Assembly (NCBI GenBank): GCA_030068075.1
Contig: CM057824.1
Location: forward strand, 124,486,414 to 124,550,413
Length of the DNA: 64,000 nucleotides
Source of the DNA: Paguma larvata
Taxonomy: Eukaryota; Chordata; Mammalia; Carnivora; Viverridae
Direction: 5' to 3'
Under the pieces are notes generated by a model. It saw only the letters and a list, made by a program, of their open reading frames with translations. It was not told the origin of the DNA and ran no database searches. Shown here piece after piece: positions 47,970-58,475 of this stretch; positions within the stretch are counted from its first letter, which is position 1, and each line of letters opens with the position of its first letter. Both the position numbers and the translations under genes were made by a program.

Positions 47970-48424
47970 AAGAATATTTAATTTGCTCTATATAGTGAGT
48001 GGATTGATGAAGGATGAAACCAAATTCAGGAAAACCATTTAGGAAACTACTGTAAAGAACCAGGAGGGAAATGATAGTGGTGTAAATAATACAGTTGCAG
48101 TGGATAATGAAAGCACATTGAATCAAATGATTGGAGAGAAAACTAACTGAGCTTAGATTTGACAGAAGGGAAAGCGATGGTGAGAAAAAGAGAATCTAGA
48201 GATAATGCCAAAGCTTCTACTTGAGAAAATGATGGTGGCACCATTTAATTAGAGAAGGAAGATTAAGGAGGCATAGATTTGGGCTGAGTAAAGAATTCTC
48301 TTTTGAATATTTGAAGTGAGACTCTTGTTAGTGAGATCAAATTAGGCAATAGGAAGTGTGTGTCTTGAGGACAGAGAAAGATCAGTTTCTACATAATAGC
48401 ACAAAGTTATAATCAACATAAACA

Positions 48425-48940
48425 ATTTCGGTTGAATAAGTTCTCATTGAAAGTTCTCTCTATGCAAGGTACTCTGCAAGGCATGTTTGAATTTCTTTTT
48501 TTTTTCATGTTTATTTATTTATTTTGAGAGAGAGAGAAAGAACACACATGCATGTGCGCATGGGAGAGGGGCAGAGAGTGAGAGGGAGAGATCTCACAAA
48601 CCGTGTGATCATGACTTGAGCTGAAATCAAGAGTCAGACACTCAACTGAGCCATGTAGGCGCCCCTGCAAGGTTATTTGTTTTAAAGAAGATAACCATTG
48701 TATGTGTTTGTGGAGGGGGATATATATGATTACTGATGGTAAATGGAGGGAAAATATTCTGTTGGGTGATTATTCTGAGCATGTTAGAGGCATCGACAAT
48801 TATGGAAGAATTCACTAAGGAAGTACATTTGATCTGAATCTTGAAGGATTTAACCTGGGGAGAAGTTATTGATGGGAAAGGTTTATGGACACTTAATCCT
48901 GCAGGAGAAGCAGAAGCAATGCCATGAAATTAAAAAGTAA
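48425..48940 (-). mobile_element. L2 LINE fragment interrupted by a SINE
   Basis: TGCAAGGTACTCTGCAAGGC then, after the SINE, ATTCTGAGCATGTTAGAGGC and GATCTGAATCTTGAAGGATT. The order fits antisense L2. Confidence 0.45.
48497..48665 (-). mobile_element. CAN-SINE with internal deletion
   Basis: TTTCATGTTTATTTATTTAT, a GAGAGAG tract, then directly GATCTCACAAACCGTGTGAT and GAGCCATGTAGGCGCCCC. The middle segment (CAGGCTCC...GGGGCTCGAAC in other copies) is missing. Confidence 0.87.
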
Positions 48941-48944
48941 CTTG

Positions 48945-49620
48945 TAGGCACTTCTATAGATCAATAACTAGGTCAGACACTGGTTTTAGAGTTGTGGATT
49001 AAGGTGGACTCTTTCCTGTCTTCAAGGAGCCTAAAACCTGGTGACACAGACTGGCATGCACTGGTTTATGATAAGTGTAACTACTGTTACACAGAAGACA
49101 TTTGAGGTAATGTGTGTGAGTGTAATACAGGAAAAATCAAGTCATTCTGAAGTTTGGGTATTACAGTTCTGAGGAAGTAAAGTATCACATGAAAACTGTA
49201 GAATGACGACATGCTAGCTACAAACAAAATAAGATAACATCAGAATATGACCTGGGTTAGAACTGGAAGACTGAATGGGAAGAAGGGGAATGAATATGGG
49301 AACTAGAGAAAATGGTTGAAATATAAGATGATGTGCTAGAACAGAGGGAGTGATGTTTGAAAGAAGTATCAGCAATTGAAAGACACGAAGGAATTAAAAC
49401 TAAAATAAGACTTAATGATTGACTGACAGTGGGAGGTGAGGTGGATGGAAAAGTCAAGATCACTTGAGTTTTCTGACTTGCGTAACTCATTAGATGATGA
49501 CATTGACTGAAATATGGAACATTGGGAAAGGAGTGGGTTTGCAGTAGGGGATTGGAAAGAGGATTACTTCAGTTTGGGGCATTTATTTTTGAGGTCAGTA
49601 GATAAACTGTAATAATCTCT
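48945..49620 (-). mobile_element. L2 LINE fragment, separate copy
   Basis: A new antisense L2 3' end starts here: GTCTTCAAGGAGCCTAAAAC, then ACTGTTACACAGAAGACATT. Further right, minus-strand frame 49257-49490 is an L2 ORF2 C-terminal remnant. Confidence 0.5.
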
Positions 49621-49740
49621 TAACTAGGCAGGAGACCCCATGAAGCTAATGATCACTTCCGTGTTGTCTGTCATTACATCCCTAATGCCTATTATACCAC
49701 TTGATAGCCAACAGACCATCAAAACTATGTTTTATTAGTT
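49621..49740 (+). mobile_element. L2-like 3' fragment
   Basis: CAGGAGACCCCATGAAGCTA, TGTTGTCTGTCATTACATCC, then CTAATGCCTATTATACCAC is the L2 3' pattern on the plus strand. Confidence 0.45.
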
Positions 49741-50089
49741 CTGCATGAGCCTCTTTACGATATTTTAGGAAGCATTTGGTTTCAAATATCTATCATGCAA
49801 ATAATAATAATAACTTTCCAATTTAAAATATCCTTTATGTTTGAGTAAAAGTTTTCAGTGTGAACACAAAGCTCTGAAGGGGAAGGGTCTTTTTTAAAAA
49901 AAGAAACAAGACAAAACTACTAAAGTGACTAAGTCACATTACTGTCTATGTCACTTATTCAACAATGTTCCATGCATTATGATGTCTGATAAAATTAGTG
50001 ATTTTTCCATGAGATTCATGATGAACAATAATATGTAAAATAAAAATACAAAATCTGATAGTATAAGCACCTGCTTAACATTGTTTTTC

Positions 50090-50278
50090 TCAGGGGTGCC
50101 TGGGTGGTTTAGTCGGTTAAGTGTCCGACTTTGGCTCAGGTCATGATCTCATGGCTCATGGGTTCAAGCCCTGCATTGGGCTCTGTGCTGTTAGCTCCGA
50201 GCCTGGAACCTGTTTCAGATTTTGTGTCTCCATTTCTCTCTCAAAGATGAATAAACACTAAAAAAAAAATTATTTTAA
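50090..50278 (+). mobile_element. CAN-SINE
   Basis: GGGTGCCTGGGTGGTTTAGT leads to a short middle and a GATGAATAAACACTAAAAAA tail. The flanking repeat TTGTTTTTC (50081-50089 and 50279-50287) is a likely target duplication. Confidence 0.92.
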
Positions 50279-50287
50279 TTGTTTTTC

Positions 50288-51799
50288 CTGTAATAACTTA
50301 ATCTCCAGATTTCCTCATTACCCTCTCTTTTTTCTCACCAGAATATCTTATTAAACTATTTATGTGGAACACCAGTTTGTTATTCACTAGCCTACAGCAT
50401 TGGTCTATGTGATTCCCACTATATCTGCTACAAGGCAAGTATATATATATATATACTGGTTTGAAAAGTAACAAGTAACTGCCATATCTGAGATCTATCA
50501 ATATCATCATCAAGTTCAAATATTGTAGATGATGATGTCTTAAATTGGAAACAAAAACTCTATAAATATTAATTAAAATAATGTCTTCCTTTTAATACTT
50601 TAAAAGGTCATACCTTTAATCTTTTTGGAGGTATTATCAAATAAGCATGTGCCTATTTCCCTAAATATCACAATCCAAATATTGTTTCTTATTGGGCAGA
50701 TCTTTCACAACAGGGGATTTTCAAAACTCAAAGTCATACCTTTAGATATAGCACAATAAAGTAGAAATGTGCCAAATTACCCAGAAACAATTTGGATATC
50801 TGGCAAACAGGGCTGCCTGCTGGTTTGTGAACAGTGTAGGTAATTTGCCACTCAACTCTCCTCTATTTGCCTCAATAAATTGTAGGGTACTTAGAACCTT
50901 ACTATCTGTTATCCATCTGTCTATATTTCTCCGCTCTGTCAGTGTCTGACAGTAGAAAGGCTTCATCTTGTCTCTCTCTCTCTGTCTCTTACAGCTGGCA
51001 GGGAAGATATAAAAGAAATCGGCTGACTTTGGAGAGAGGGGGATTTACAATTAGTATGTAGAATAGAACACCTCCTTAGTCAGCTAGGAGAAAAAGGTGA
51101 TAAGCCCAAAATAAAAATAGAAAGAAACATTAAGGAGAAAAGTGAAATAAACATTAAGAAGAAAAATTAGGAAGAAACATCTACCCTCCCTCCAGATGAC
51201 CCAGCAGGGTGAGCCAGCCTTGTATTTTCTAATCAACAGTTTCATAAACAAGATTCACAAAGTGTCATCGACAGCTAGTTAGCCCAAGCACATCAACACT
51301 ACTCATGGTACTACTTCAACACCTAACTTCTAGTGAAATAGCAGTGAATTAGGACTAGACTGTAGAAATTTGAACAGATAGAATTATGTCCAGTTGTTCT
51401 TGAAAACACAGGTTATTGCTAGGTACCAAAAATGTAACTTATATTTATTTTCTCCGGGTAAATAAACTACACAGTAACTTTAAATGTTTATCCTTCCCAA
51501 ATTTACATACTTCCCATCTCCTTCCGAGGGGGCAGGAAAAAGTATCCATTATGTAATAAAGGATGGTTTCATTAAATTTTTTATCAATTAGATAAATTTT
51601 TTTTAAATTAGATACAGAAGGCAGCAACCAGCCAGAACAACATGGAATGCACACTGAGAAGAATACAGACATTAGTAGCTAAAATTGCTTCTATCAAAAA
51701 AATATTTCTTTTGTTTGCTGAAAAGATTTGGCGACTGTGGCAAATACTAAAATGATTATCAATTATAATAATATAAAGCACTGAGAATAAAGTTTTTCA
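50288..51799. other. Unique AT-rich non-coding stretch
   Basis: A short (TA)n lies at about 50440-50455 and a CT-rich patch at 50970-50990. No transposon or gene is recognised. Confidence 0.45.
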
Positions 51800-52190
51800 A
51801 ATCAGGGGAGCAGGATTCAAATTTCAGCTTTCCCCCTTACTAGTTGTGTAGGTTTACATACATAATAATTCATTTAACTTATCTTTGTTTTTGTTTTTTT
51901 TTTTACTTTATTTATTTATTTTGTGAGAGAGAGATAGAGCACAAGCAGGTGAGGGGAAGAGAGAAGGAAAGCAGAGTCTCAAGTAGGCTCTGTGCCATTA
52001 AGCACAGAGCCCCATGTGGGGCTTGAACTCACAAACTGTAAGATCATAAGCTGAGCCTAGATCAAGAGTCAGATACTTAACTGACTTAGCCCCCCAGGTG
52101 CCTCTCTTTGATTACTCTTCTATAAAATGGGAAAATAAATAGGTGTTATTGGGTGATTATAAAAATTTAAAGAGAGTAATGGTGAATTAA
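51800..52190 (+). mobile_element. MIR interrupted by a CAN-SINE
   Basis: Before the SINE: GCTTTCCCCCTTACTAGTTG and CATTTAACTTATCTTTG. After it: TTCTATAAAATGGGAAAATA and TTGGGTGATTATAAAAATTT. Joined in order these follow the MIR core, so the ancient MIR was split by the SINE at 51888-52104. Confidence 0.65.
51888..52104 (-). mobile_element. CAN-SINE nested in MIR
   Basis: TTTACTTTATTTATTTATTT, a GA tract, GGGGCTTGAACTCACAAACT, and AGCCCCCCAGGTGCCTC. Short target duplication TCTTTG at 51882-51887 and 52105-52110. Confidence 0.9.
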
Positions 52191-52291
52191 ATTTTTGTTA
52201 AATTTTGAATAATATTGAATGACATTTCACTATTTTTATTTGGTAAAAAGCAATAAAATAAAAATGTATGTACTCATTAAGAGCAGAATAG

Positions 52292-52691
52292 CAGAGATGA
52301 CTGAGTGACTTAGTCCAACTCTTCTTTGACATTTTTTTTGTTTTGTTTTGTTTTTGAGAGACACAGAGACAGAGCGTGGGCAAGGGAAGGGCAGAGAGAG
52401 AGGGAGATACAGAATCTGAAGCAGGCTCCAGGCTTTGAGCTGTCGGCACAGAGCCCGACGTGGGGCTCGAACTCACAGATCGTGAGATCATGACCTGAGC
52501 TGAAGTCGGCTGCTTAACCAACTGAGCCACTCAGGCGCCCCTTAGTCCAACTCTTAATGTTGGCTCAGGTCATGATCTCACTGTTCATGAGATTGAGCTC
52601 TGTGTCAACAGAGCAGAGCCTGCTTGGGATTGTCTTTCTCCTTCTCTCTCTACCCCTCCTCTGCTCTCTCTCTCTCTCAAAAATAATAAAT
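52292..52691 (+). mobile_element. Older CAN-SINE, split by another SINE
   Basis: The left part GAGATGACTGAGTGACTTAG is a degraded SINE head. The right part resumes after the insertion as TGGCTCAGGTCATGATCTCA and runs to a CTCAAAAATAATAAATAG tail. Without the insertion it is about 170 bp. Confidence 0.8.
52324..52540 (-). mobile_element. CAN-SINE inserted inside another SINE, young-looking
   Basis: GACAGAGCGTGGGCAAGGGA, GGGGCTCGAACTCACAGATC, and GAGCCACTCAGGCGCC. A perfect 15-bp target duplication CTTAGTCCAACTCTT (52309-52323 and 52541-52555) comes from the host SINE itself. Confidence 0.96.
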
Positions 52692-52915
52692 AGGGATGCA
52701 TGAGTGGCTCAGTCAGCTGAGTGTCCAACTTCAGTTCAGGGCATGATCTCATAGTTTGTGGGTTTCAGCCACACGTCGGGCTCTGTGCTGGCAGCTCAGA
52801 GCCTGGAACCTGCTTTGGATTCTGTGTCTCTCCTCTCTCTGTCCCTCCCCCACTTGCATTCTGTCTCTCTTTCTCTCAAACATAAATAAACATTAACAAA
52901 AAATATTTTAAAAAA
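52692..52915 (+). mobile_element. CAN-SINE, third of a cluster
   Basis: GGGATGCATGAGTGGCTCAG abuts the A-rich tail of the split SINE. It ends CATAAATAAACATTAAC. The previous tail probably served as the insertion target. Confidence 0.92.
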
Positions 52916-53859
52916 TGAAATAATACACATTAAAAGAAGATTTCATTAAAAGAGCAGAAAGGCAAAAAGCAAAATATTTTGACTTGTCTCCCAGATAATA
53001 TAGAAATCTAAGAAATCTAATACCTTCTTCCTAGTGGATCCATTTTTTGGATTTCAGATATAGCTATTTCTAATCTGTTTTCCACAAATCTCAGCATTTT
53101 TCATTCACAGTTTCAAATCAATATAAAATTGTACCATCTGTGCTATTGAACATCATACCTCACTTAGTATAAAAGTTTATCATATGCTACTGTAATTTTC
53201 AATCAACAACTTACAGGTCATAAAATAGTCTTATTTATCCTTATATCCTGTACCTGACCAAGTTCCTGGAACAAATCAGTCATTTGAAAATATGTTGGCT
53301 ATGTAATAATGCAAATTGTCCAATGTTCAGAGATTTTGCACACTATTTACTCAAGATATGAAACAGCTCATCATCAGTCCTGTTAGGCATAAGGATGAGG
53401 GTTGGTGGTAGTGAAAAAGATGGGGCTTGCATAGAGAAGAAATGGAAAGTATACTATACTGTTGATTTCCAGAAGTTACCAATCAGGGGTTATGCTAGGA
53501 AGGAAGAGAAAAATTAAAAGAATAAATAACACAAAACCACTTTGGAGAAGCAACATGTGTCACAGAGGATTCACGGTTTTTATTACTTCCAGAAAGCATT
53601 TTGACAGATTACAATAAAATCAACATAATACAAAGGCAGCTACTATAAACCGTAGACAAAAAAGAAAAAAAATGAAAAATTCTAGCTAAGTGAGATTTTC
53701 ACATTTGAGCATATATAATACCTCTGAGTTTTTTCTAATACGGAGTAGAAAAAGAAAAATAAATGTGATAGGAGAATTTCCCATTTCTAGAAATCACACT
53801 AACTCATGAGGGAATACATTTTCTTGCCTCTAATTTCTGGGGTCAATCTGTTATGGCAG
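52916..53859. other. Unique AT-rich non-coding stretch
   Basis: Perhaps a MIR/L2 scrap at 53220-53300 (CCTGTACCTGACCAAGTTCC). Otherwise nothing is recognised. Confidence 0.4.
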
Positions 53860-54402
53860 TATTTTATTACATTACTTTTTCATACCAGTATAGTTAATAT
53901 ACAGCAGTGTTGTATAGTTTCAAGTGCACAATATAGTGATTAAAATTCTATGTATTAACGTGCTTATCAAAATAAGTGCACTCTTAATTCCTTTCACCTA
54001 TTTCACCCATTCCCCCACCCGCCTCCCCTCTGGAAACCATCAATTTGTTCTCCATAGTTAAGAGTCTGTTTCTAGGTTTGTCTCTTTTTGTCTTTGTTTT
54101 GTTCCTTAAATTCCACATAATGAGTGAAATCATATTGTATTTGTCTTTCTCTGACTTATTTCGCTTAGCATTATGCTCTCTGGATCCATCCATGTTGTTG
54201 TAAATGGCAAGATTTCATTCTTTTTTATGACTGAATAATGTTACACTGTATAAATATACATCTTAATCCATTCATCTGTTGATGGATACTTAGGCTGCTT
54301 CCATAATTTAGCTATTGTAAATAATCCTGCAATAAACATAAGGATGCATATGTCCCTTCAAATTAAGAGTTTGTATTCTTTGGGTAAATATCCTATAGTG
54401 GA
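53860..54402 (-). mobile_element. L1 LINE 3' end (older carnivore/mammalian L1)
   Basis: The plus strand shows the antisense L1 3' UTR and ORF2 end: TTAAATTCCACATAATGAGT, GGATCCATCCATGTTGTTG, CATTCATCTGTTGATGGATA, TTTGGGTAAATATCCTATAG. It parallels the younger L1 at 58476-60296 but is more diverged. Confidence 0.8.
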
Positions 54403-54458
54403 GAGGCCCCTGGGCAGCTCAGTTTGTTAAGCATTTGCTCTTGATTTTGGTTCAAGTT
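54402..54458 (+). mobile_element. Truncated CAN-SINE head
   Basis: GAGGCCCCTGGGCAGCTCAG, then CTCTTGATTTTGGTTCAAG. Only the first 55 or so bases are present, and sequence then passes straight into L1-like DNA. Confidence 0.65.
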
Positions 54459-55420
54459 TTGAGCTATTATTTCTTCAAATAAATTTTCTGCCCCATTTTC
54501 TCTCTCTTCTCCTTCTGGGCTCTTTATAATGTGAATGTTACTCTGCTTGATGGTATTGCTGAGTTCTCTAAATTTATTTTCATTTATTATTATTATTTTT
54601 CTTTCTCTCCTGTTAAGCTTGATTGCTTTCCATTACTCTGTCTTCCAGATTGCTGATTCATTTTTCTCCTTCCTCTAGTTGACTATTTATTCCATCTAGT
54701 GTCTTTTTAATTTCAGTTATTGAGTTTTTTATCTGTAATTAGTTCTTTCTTATGTTGTCTATCTCTTTGTGAAAGGTCTCACTTTGTGAGGTCCTCCATT
54801 CTTTTCTCAAGTCCAGCGAGTACCTCTAGGCTATTACTTTAAATTTTCTATCAGGTGTACTACTTATCTCGGTTTTGTTTAGGTCTCTTGCTATGATTTT
54901 GTCCTATTCTTTTCTTGGGACATATTCTTCTGTCTCTTCACTTCGTCTCTCTGTGTCTATTTCTGTGTGGTATAAAAGTCAGCTACATCTCCTACTCTTC
55001 ACAGTAGTGGCCTTATAAAGAAGACGTCCTATAGTTCCCTAGGGTGCAATGTCCCCTGTCCACCAGAACCTAAGGCTTCAGGGGTGTCACTTATGTGTGC
55101 TGCGTGTGCCCTGCTGTTGTACTTGAGGCACTTTATCCTGCAGGTCAGTCTTCTGTACAGGCTGTCTTTGCCTGTGGTGGGCAGGGTTTGGTCCTTATTG
55201 TTAGTGGTCCAGTCTGGGGCTGCCATGGGCTTGAGTTGAGTCAGACCAACCATTTGCAAGAGATGAACTATTACCATACTACAAGGGTCCTTCCCTGTGT
55301 CATCCTGAGAAGTTTTCATTGACGAACAGTGCCTGAAGCCACACCAGATATCTGCCCCCAGCACACTCCTGGGGTATGGTGGTATTTTCATAATGTATTC
55401 TGGGTAATAAAACATCCTTC
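54459..55420 (-). mobile_element. L1-type 5' region (antisense)
   Basis: CTATTATTTCTTCAAATAAA, TTCTCCTTCTGGGCTCTTTA, TTGCTGATTCATTTTTCTCC and the GC-richer part from 55020 (CTTATGTGTGCTGCGTGTGC) look like the antisense of an L1 5' UTR and early ORF1 coiled-coil region. The 128-residue minus frame at 55029-55415 lies in this UTR-like part and is not judged a gene. Confidence 0.45.
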
Positions 55421-56260
55421 AGAATTTTCAATAAATACAGACTTATTTCACATAAACTTGTTCCTTTCATTGACTGTAGATATAAACCAAAATAATAGGA
55501 TCCCATCAGTTAATAGCAATTCCAGGGATCTGAGAGGCAAGGTTTGTGAATATAACCTTCTGGTAGCGTTATAGATATATGGTATAGAAAAGCTTTTCAA
55601 CCATCTATCTCTAGCTGAATTCTCTATAATATGCTGCTGTTTGTTTCATGAAAAAAAGAATTGCACGGCCAAGTAATTTTTAGAGAAAATGCATTATAAA
55701 CTCTCTTCCACATGCTAAGTATCTCAATCAAGCTTTAGACTAGAACCATAAATATTTCAAAATTTAGTTCAGGAGTAAGACACTAAAAGAGAATTAGCAT
55801 TTATTTTATTCATGTTAGGTACATTTCATATACATATATATTCCATTGAAATCTTACAACTTATGACGTGAAGATGAAGAAACTGAATTCAAAGAATTTT
55901 CTATCTTGTACATAATCTCAAAGCTAATTATTCTTAAATGCACATTTTCTCTACTGTAAAGTTCCTACTTTTTCACTATGCAGTCCTAATTTTTGTGTTT
56001 CATGAATTTTACATAGTTGGTTCAGTGACAGAATGCACTAATATTAAACACTGCATGATTTCCTCAACTAAGGTCCAGTCATCCTACCTTTGCTTGATGC
56101 TTTCTTTTGATTCAAATTTGAATGATTCACTGACCTTTCTTTTTCTCAACTGTCTTTCGCATCTAAGGCCACCTGATAAATTCTTAAAATTTGAGATACT
56201 GTATTTTTCAATACTAAAATTTCCATTTTTAAATAAATAGCTCTTTAGCTGAGAATTTCT
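55421..56260. other. AT-rich stretch, nothing clearly recognised
   Basis: May contain a MIR scrap at 55850-55930 (GATGAAGAAACTGAATTCAA). It ends at a long T run (56264-56289). Confidence 0.35.
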
Positions 56261-57000
56261 ATTTTTTCTTTTTTTTTTTTTTTTTTTTCCTACAAGTGGT
56301 CGCCTTTGCCTCATGAAACATGGTTGCAAGAGCTGCTTTAAAGTCATTACCTGGTAATTCCAACATCGGGATCATTTCGGGTTTGCATCTATTTATTGTC
56401 TTTTCCCTAAAGAACTGTTATTTTTTTTTCCTGGTTGTCAGTAATACTGAGTAATTTTGGAATATACTGTGGACATTTTAAATATGTTTGTTTTGTTGTG
56501 GCAGGAGATCACCTGGTTAAGTCCAGTCTGTAAAGCTGTTTTGCTTTCTATGAAAAGTGATTTGAATATCTGTTTCCTTTTCAAAGTTCTTGCTTGTGTT
56601 GCTTACGAGTGCTTACCACAAGAGCCACTCAGGAGTTGGCTTAGAATTTGCATGGGACTTTTTAATATTCTTTCTCTTCTCAAAGCCTTTGCTATGCTAC
56701 TTAGGGTGTGTTCTTCCCAAGCAAAGTCCAGGGGGTGGGTAACCTTGGAACTTGTGTTGGTTTATACACCAAATTAGGAATCTCCTTCTCCAGCTCTCTA
56801 TTCTTGTGTATTTATCCCTCATTCTCTGATTACAGAGTTCTCTTTTTGCGATTCATCTGGCCGAAATATAGAGTTCTTTCAGAGATTTAGCCTTCTGCAC
56901 TCTTGCATAGATCTGGACAACTAGAAGCAGAGAATGAAACAAGAGAAAGGAAATTATAGATCTCCCTCACTCATACTGCTAGCCCAACAGAAGACCTTTT
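56261..57000 (-). mobile_element. Old L1 (L1M-type) 5' UTR region, antisense
   Basis: GGTAATTCCAACATCGGGAT, TATTGTCTTTTCCCTAAAGA, GAGTAATTTTGGAATATACT and GTGGACATTTTAAATATG match the usual antisense text of old L1 5' regions. Plus-strand frames at 56457-56890 are incidental. Confidence 0.5.
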
Positions 57001-57868
57001 TCCTAGTTCCTTGACCTAAAGGGAGGAGTTTTCTCTTGGATCTTATATACCTGCACTTGATGCACTAAATGAGTACAACTATATCAGTGAGGCTGGTTTT
57101 TGGTCAGTGCTGAGAGAAGAAAAAAAAAAAAAACAAAAGCTCACCAAAGCCATTAGTTTTCCTGGCCCTCTAGCCAGGTTTTGCTGACCACAATTTCTAC
57201 AAATTTTTGGTTTGGCTTATTCTCAACACAAAGGCAAGGAGATAAAGAAAACAAACACAAAAACAAAATGAACAAACAAAAACCAACCAAACAAACAAAC
57301 AAACAAAAAACAGGCAACCCATCACCACTGTTATTCAACTTTTGACTTATCTCTTCTGACTGCCATATTTCATTCTCAGAATCCTTATTTGATTTGATTT
57401 ATTTATTTTGGTATTTTATCCAGAGTGTTTAGTTTAATCAGTAGGAAAGTTAAACTACAGAGGGCTTTTTTCATCTGGTAACAACCAGAAACCTATCCAA
57501 GGATTTTAATGGAAAAACATGTTAAAGACCTGAAGTTTGTACCAGAAAAGATGGTAATAATGGATCTATGACCAAGAAAAGTTTATGGGCAAATATGTAT
57601 AATAAACTCTCAGGGCTCCTGGGAAGACAGTGGGATCTTATTTTAGATGGACCATTGCATGAGTTTCAATTTGAATCTTTCCCGAACTCTCTCAAGGCAG
57701 TTATCTTATCTGTGCAGTGTGATAGTGAACCCTACTTCATAGGGTTTTAGTGAGGAATGAATGATAGAATGTTTGAATGTACATACAATAGAAACATCTT
57801 AATAGAAACATCTAATTAAGAACAGGTACTTACCCATTATAACTACATTACTATATTACTTATTATAT
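57001..57868. other. Non-coding stretch with an (AAAC)n tract and a MIR scrap
   Basis: The simple repeat at about 57248-57312 is built from AAAC/CAAA units. At 57690-57800 TTATCTTATCTGTGCAGTG and CCTACTTCATAGGGTTTTAG look like a MIR 3' half (plus). Confidence 0.5.
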
Positions 57869-58352
57869 GAGTCAGGGCTCTCCAGAGAAATAGACAGACA
57901 AAACCAATAGTAAAAGAAAGAGATAGACAGACATGTAGGCAGATCTAGCATAACAAATTAGCTCTTATGATTATGTAGAGAGGAGTATCATCTGCCATTT
58001 GCAAGTTGGAGGCACAGTAGTGTAGTCCAATCTTAGTTCAAAGGCCTGAGAACAAAGGACACCAATGGTATAGTCTCAGTGCATGAGAAGACTGATATCC
58101 TAGCTCATTCAGTTAAGCAAAAGGAATAAAGCCCCCCTCCTTTTAATTTTTTGCCTTTTATTCTACTCAGTTCCCCACCAGTTAGATACACCCATCTACA
58201 CTGGGGACGGCAATATGCTTTCTTGAGTTCAACAATTCAAATCCTAATCTCATTCAGAAGCACCCTCACAGACACACCCCAAAACAGTGTTTAGCTAAAT
58301 ATTTGGGGATCCTGTGACCCATTCAAGTTGACACATAAAAATATCACAATTA
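57869..58352 (-). mobile_element. Second MLT2-like ERVL LTR
   Basis: GTCAGGGCTCTCCAGAGAAA, AAAGGCCTGAGAACAAAGGA, ACCCTCACAGACACACCCC, and GTTGACACATAAAAATATCA match, in order, the copy at 10218-10968. Both are minus-strand. Confidence 0.62.
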
Positions 58353-58475
58353 TTATAAAAGATTCTATTTGAGAAAAAATAAAAAATAAAAAATAAATAA
58401 AAAAATATCGCAGTGTACTCACCAAAATATACAAAGGCCAAAATGAATAGCTAGAAAAATACCTACCTTATTTTC

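Larger units (their letters stand above)
46926..48380 (-). mobile_element. L2 LINE remnant interrupted by two SINEs
   Basis: The antisense L2 tail starts at CAACTTTATTTATTGAATGG. Body text includes CATTTCAGCTGAGCCCTGAA, TATAGGGCCTTGTAACACAG and, after the SINEs at 47479-47969, GATGGTGGCACCATTTAATT. The L2 frame is broken throughout; the 96-residue minus frame at 47148-47438 is a remnant. Confidence 0.55.

Noticed and set aside
55029..55415. 128-residue minus-strand open frame
   Set aside because: Falls in GC-richer sequence that looks like an L1 5' UTR; no recognised domain and overlapping plus-strand frames of similar quality.
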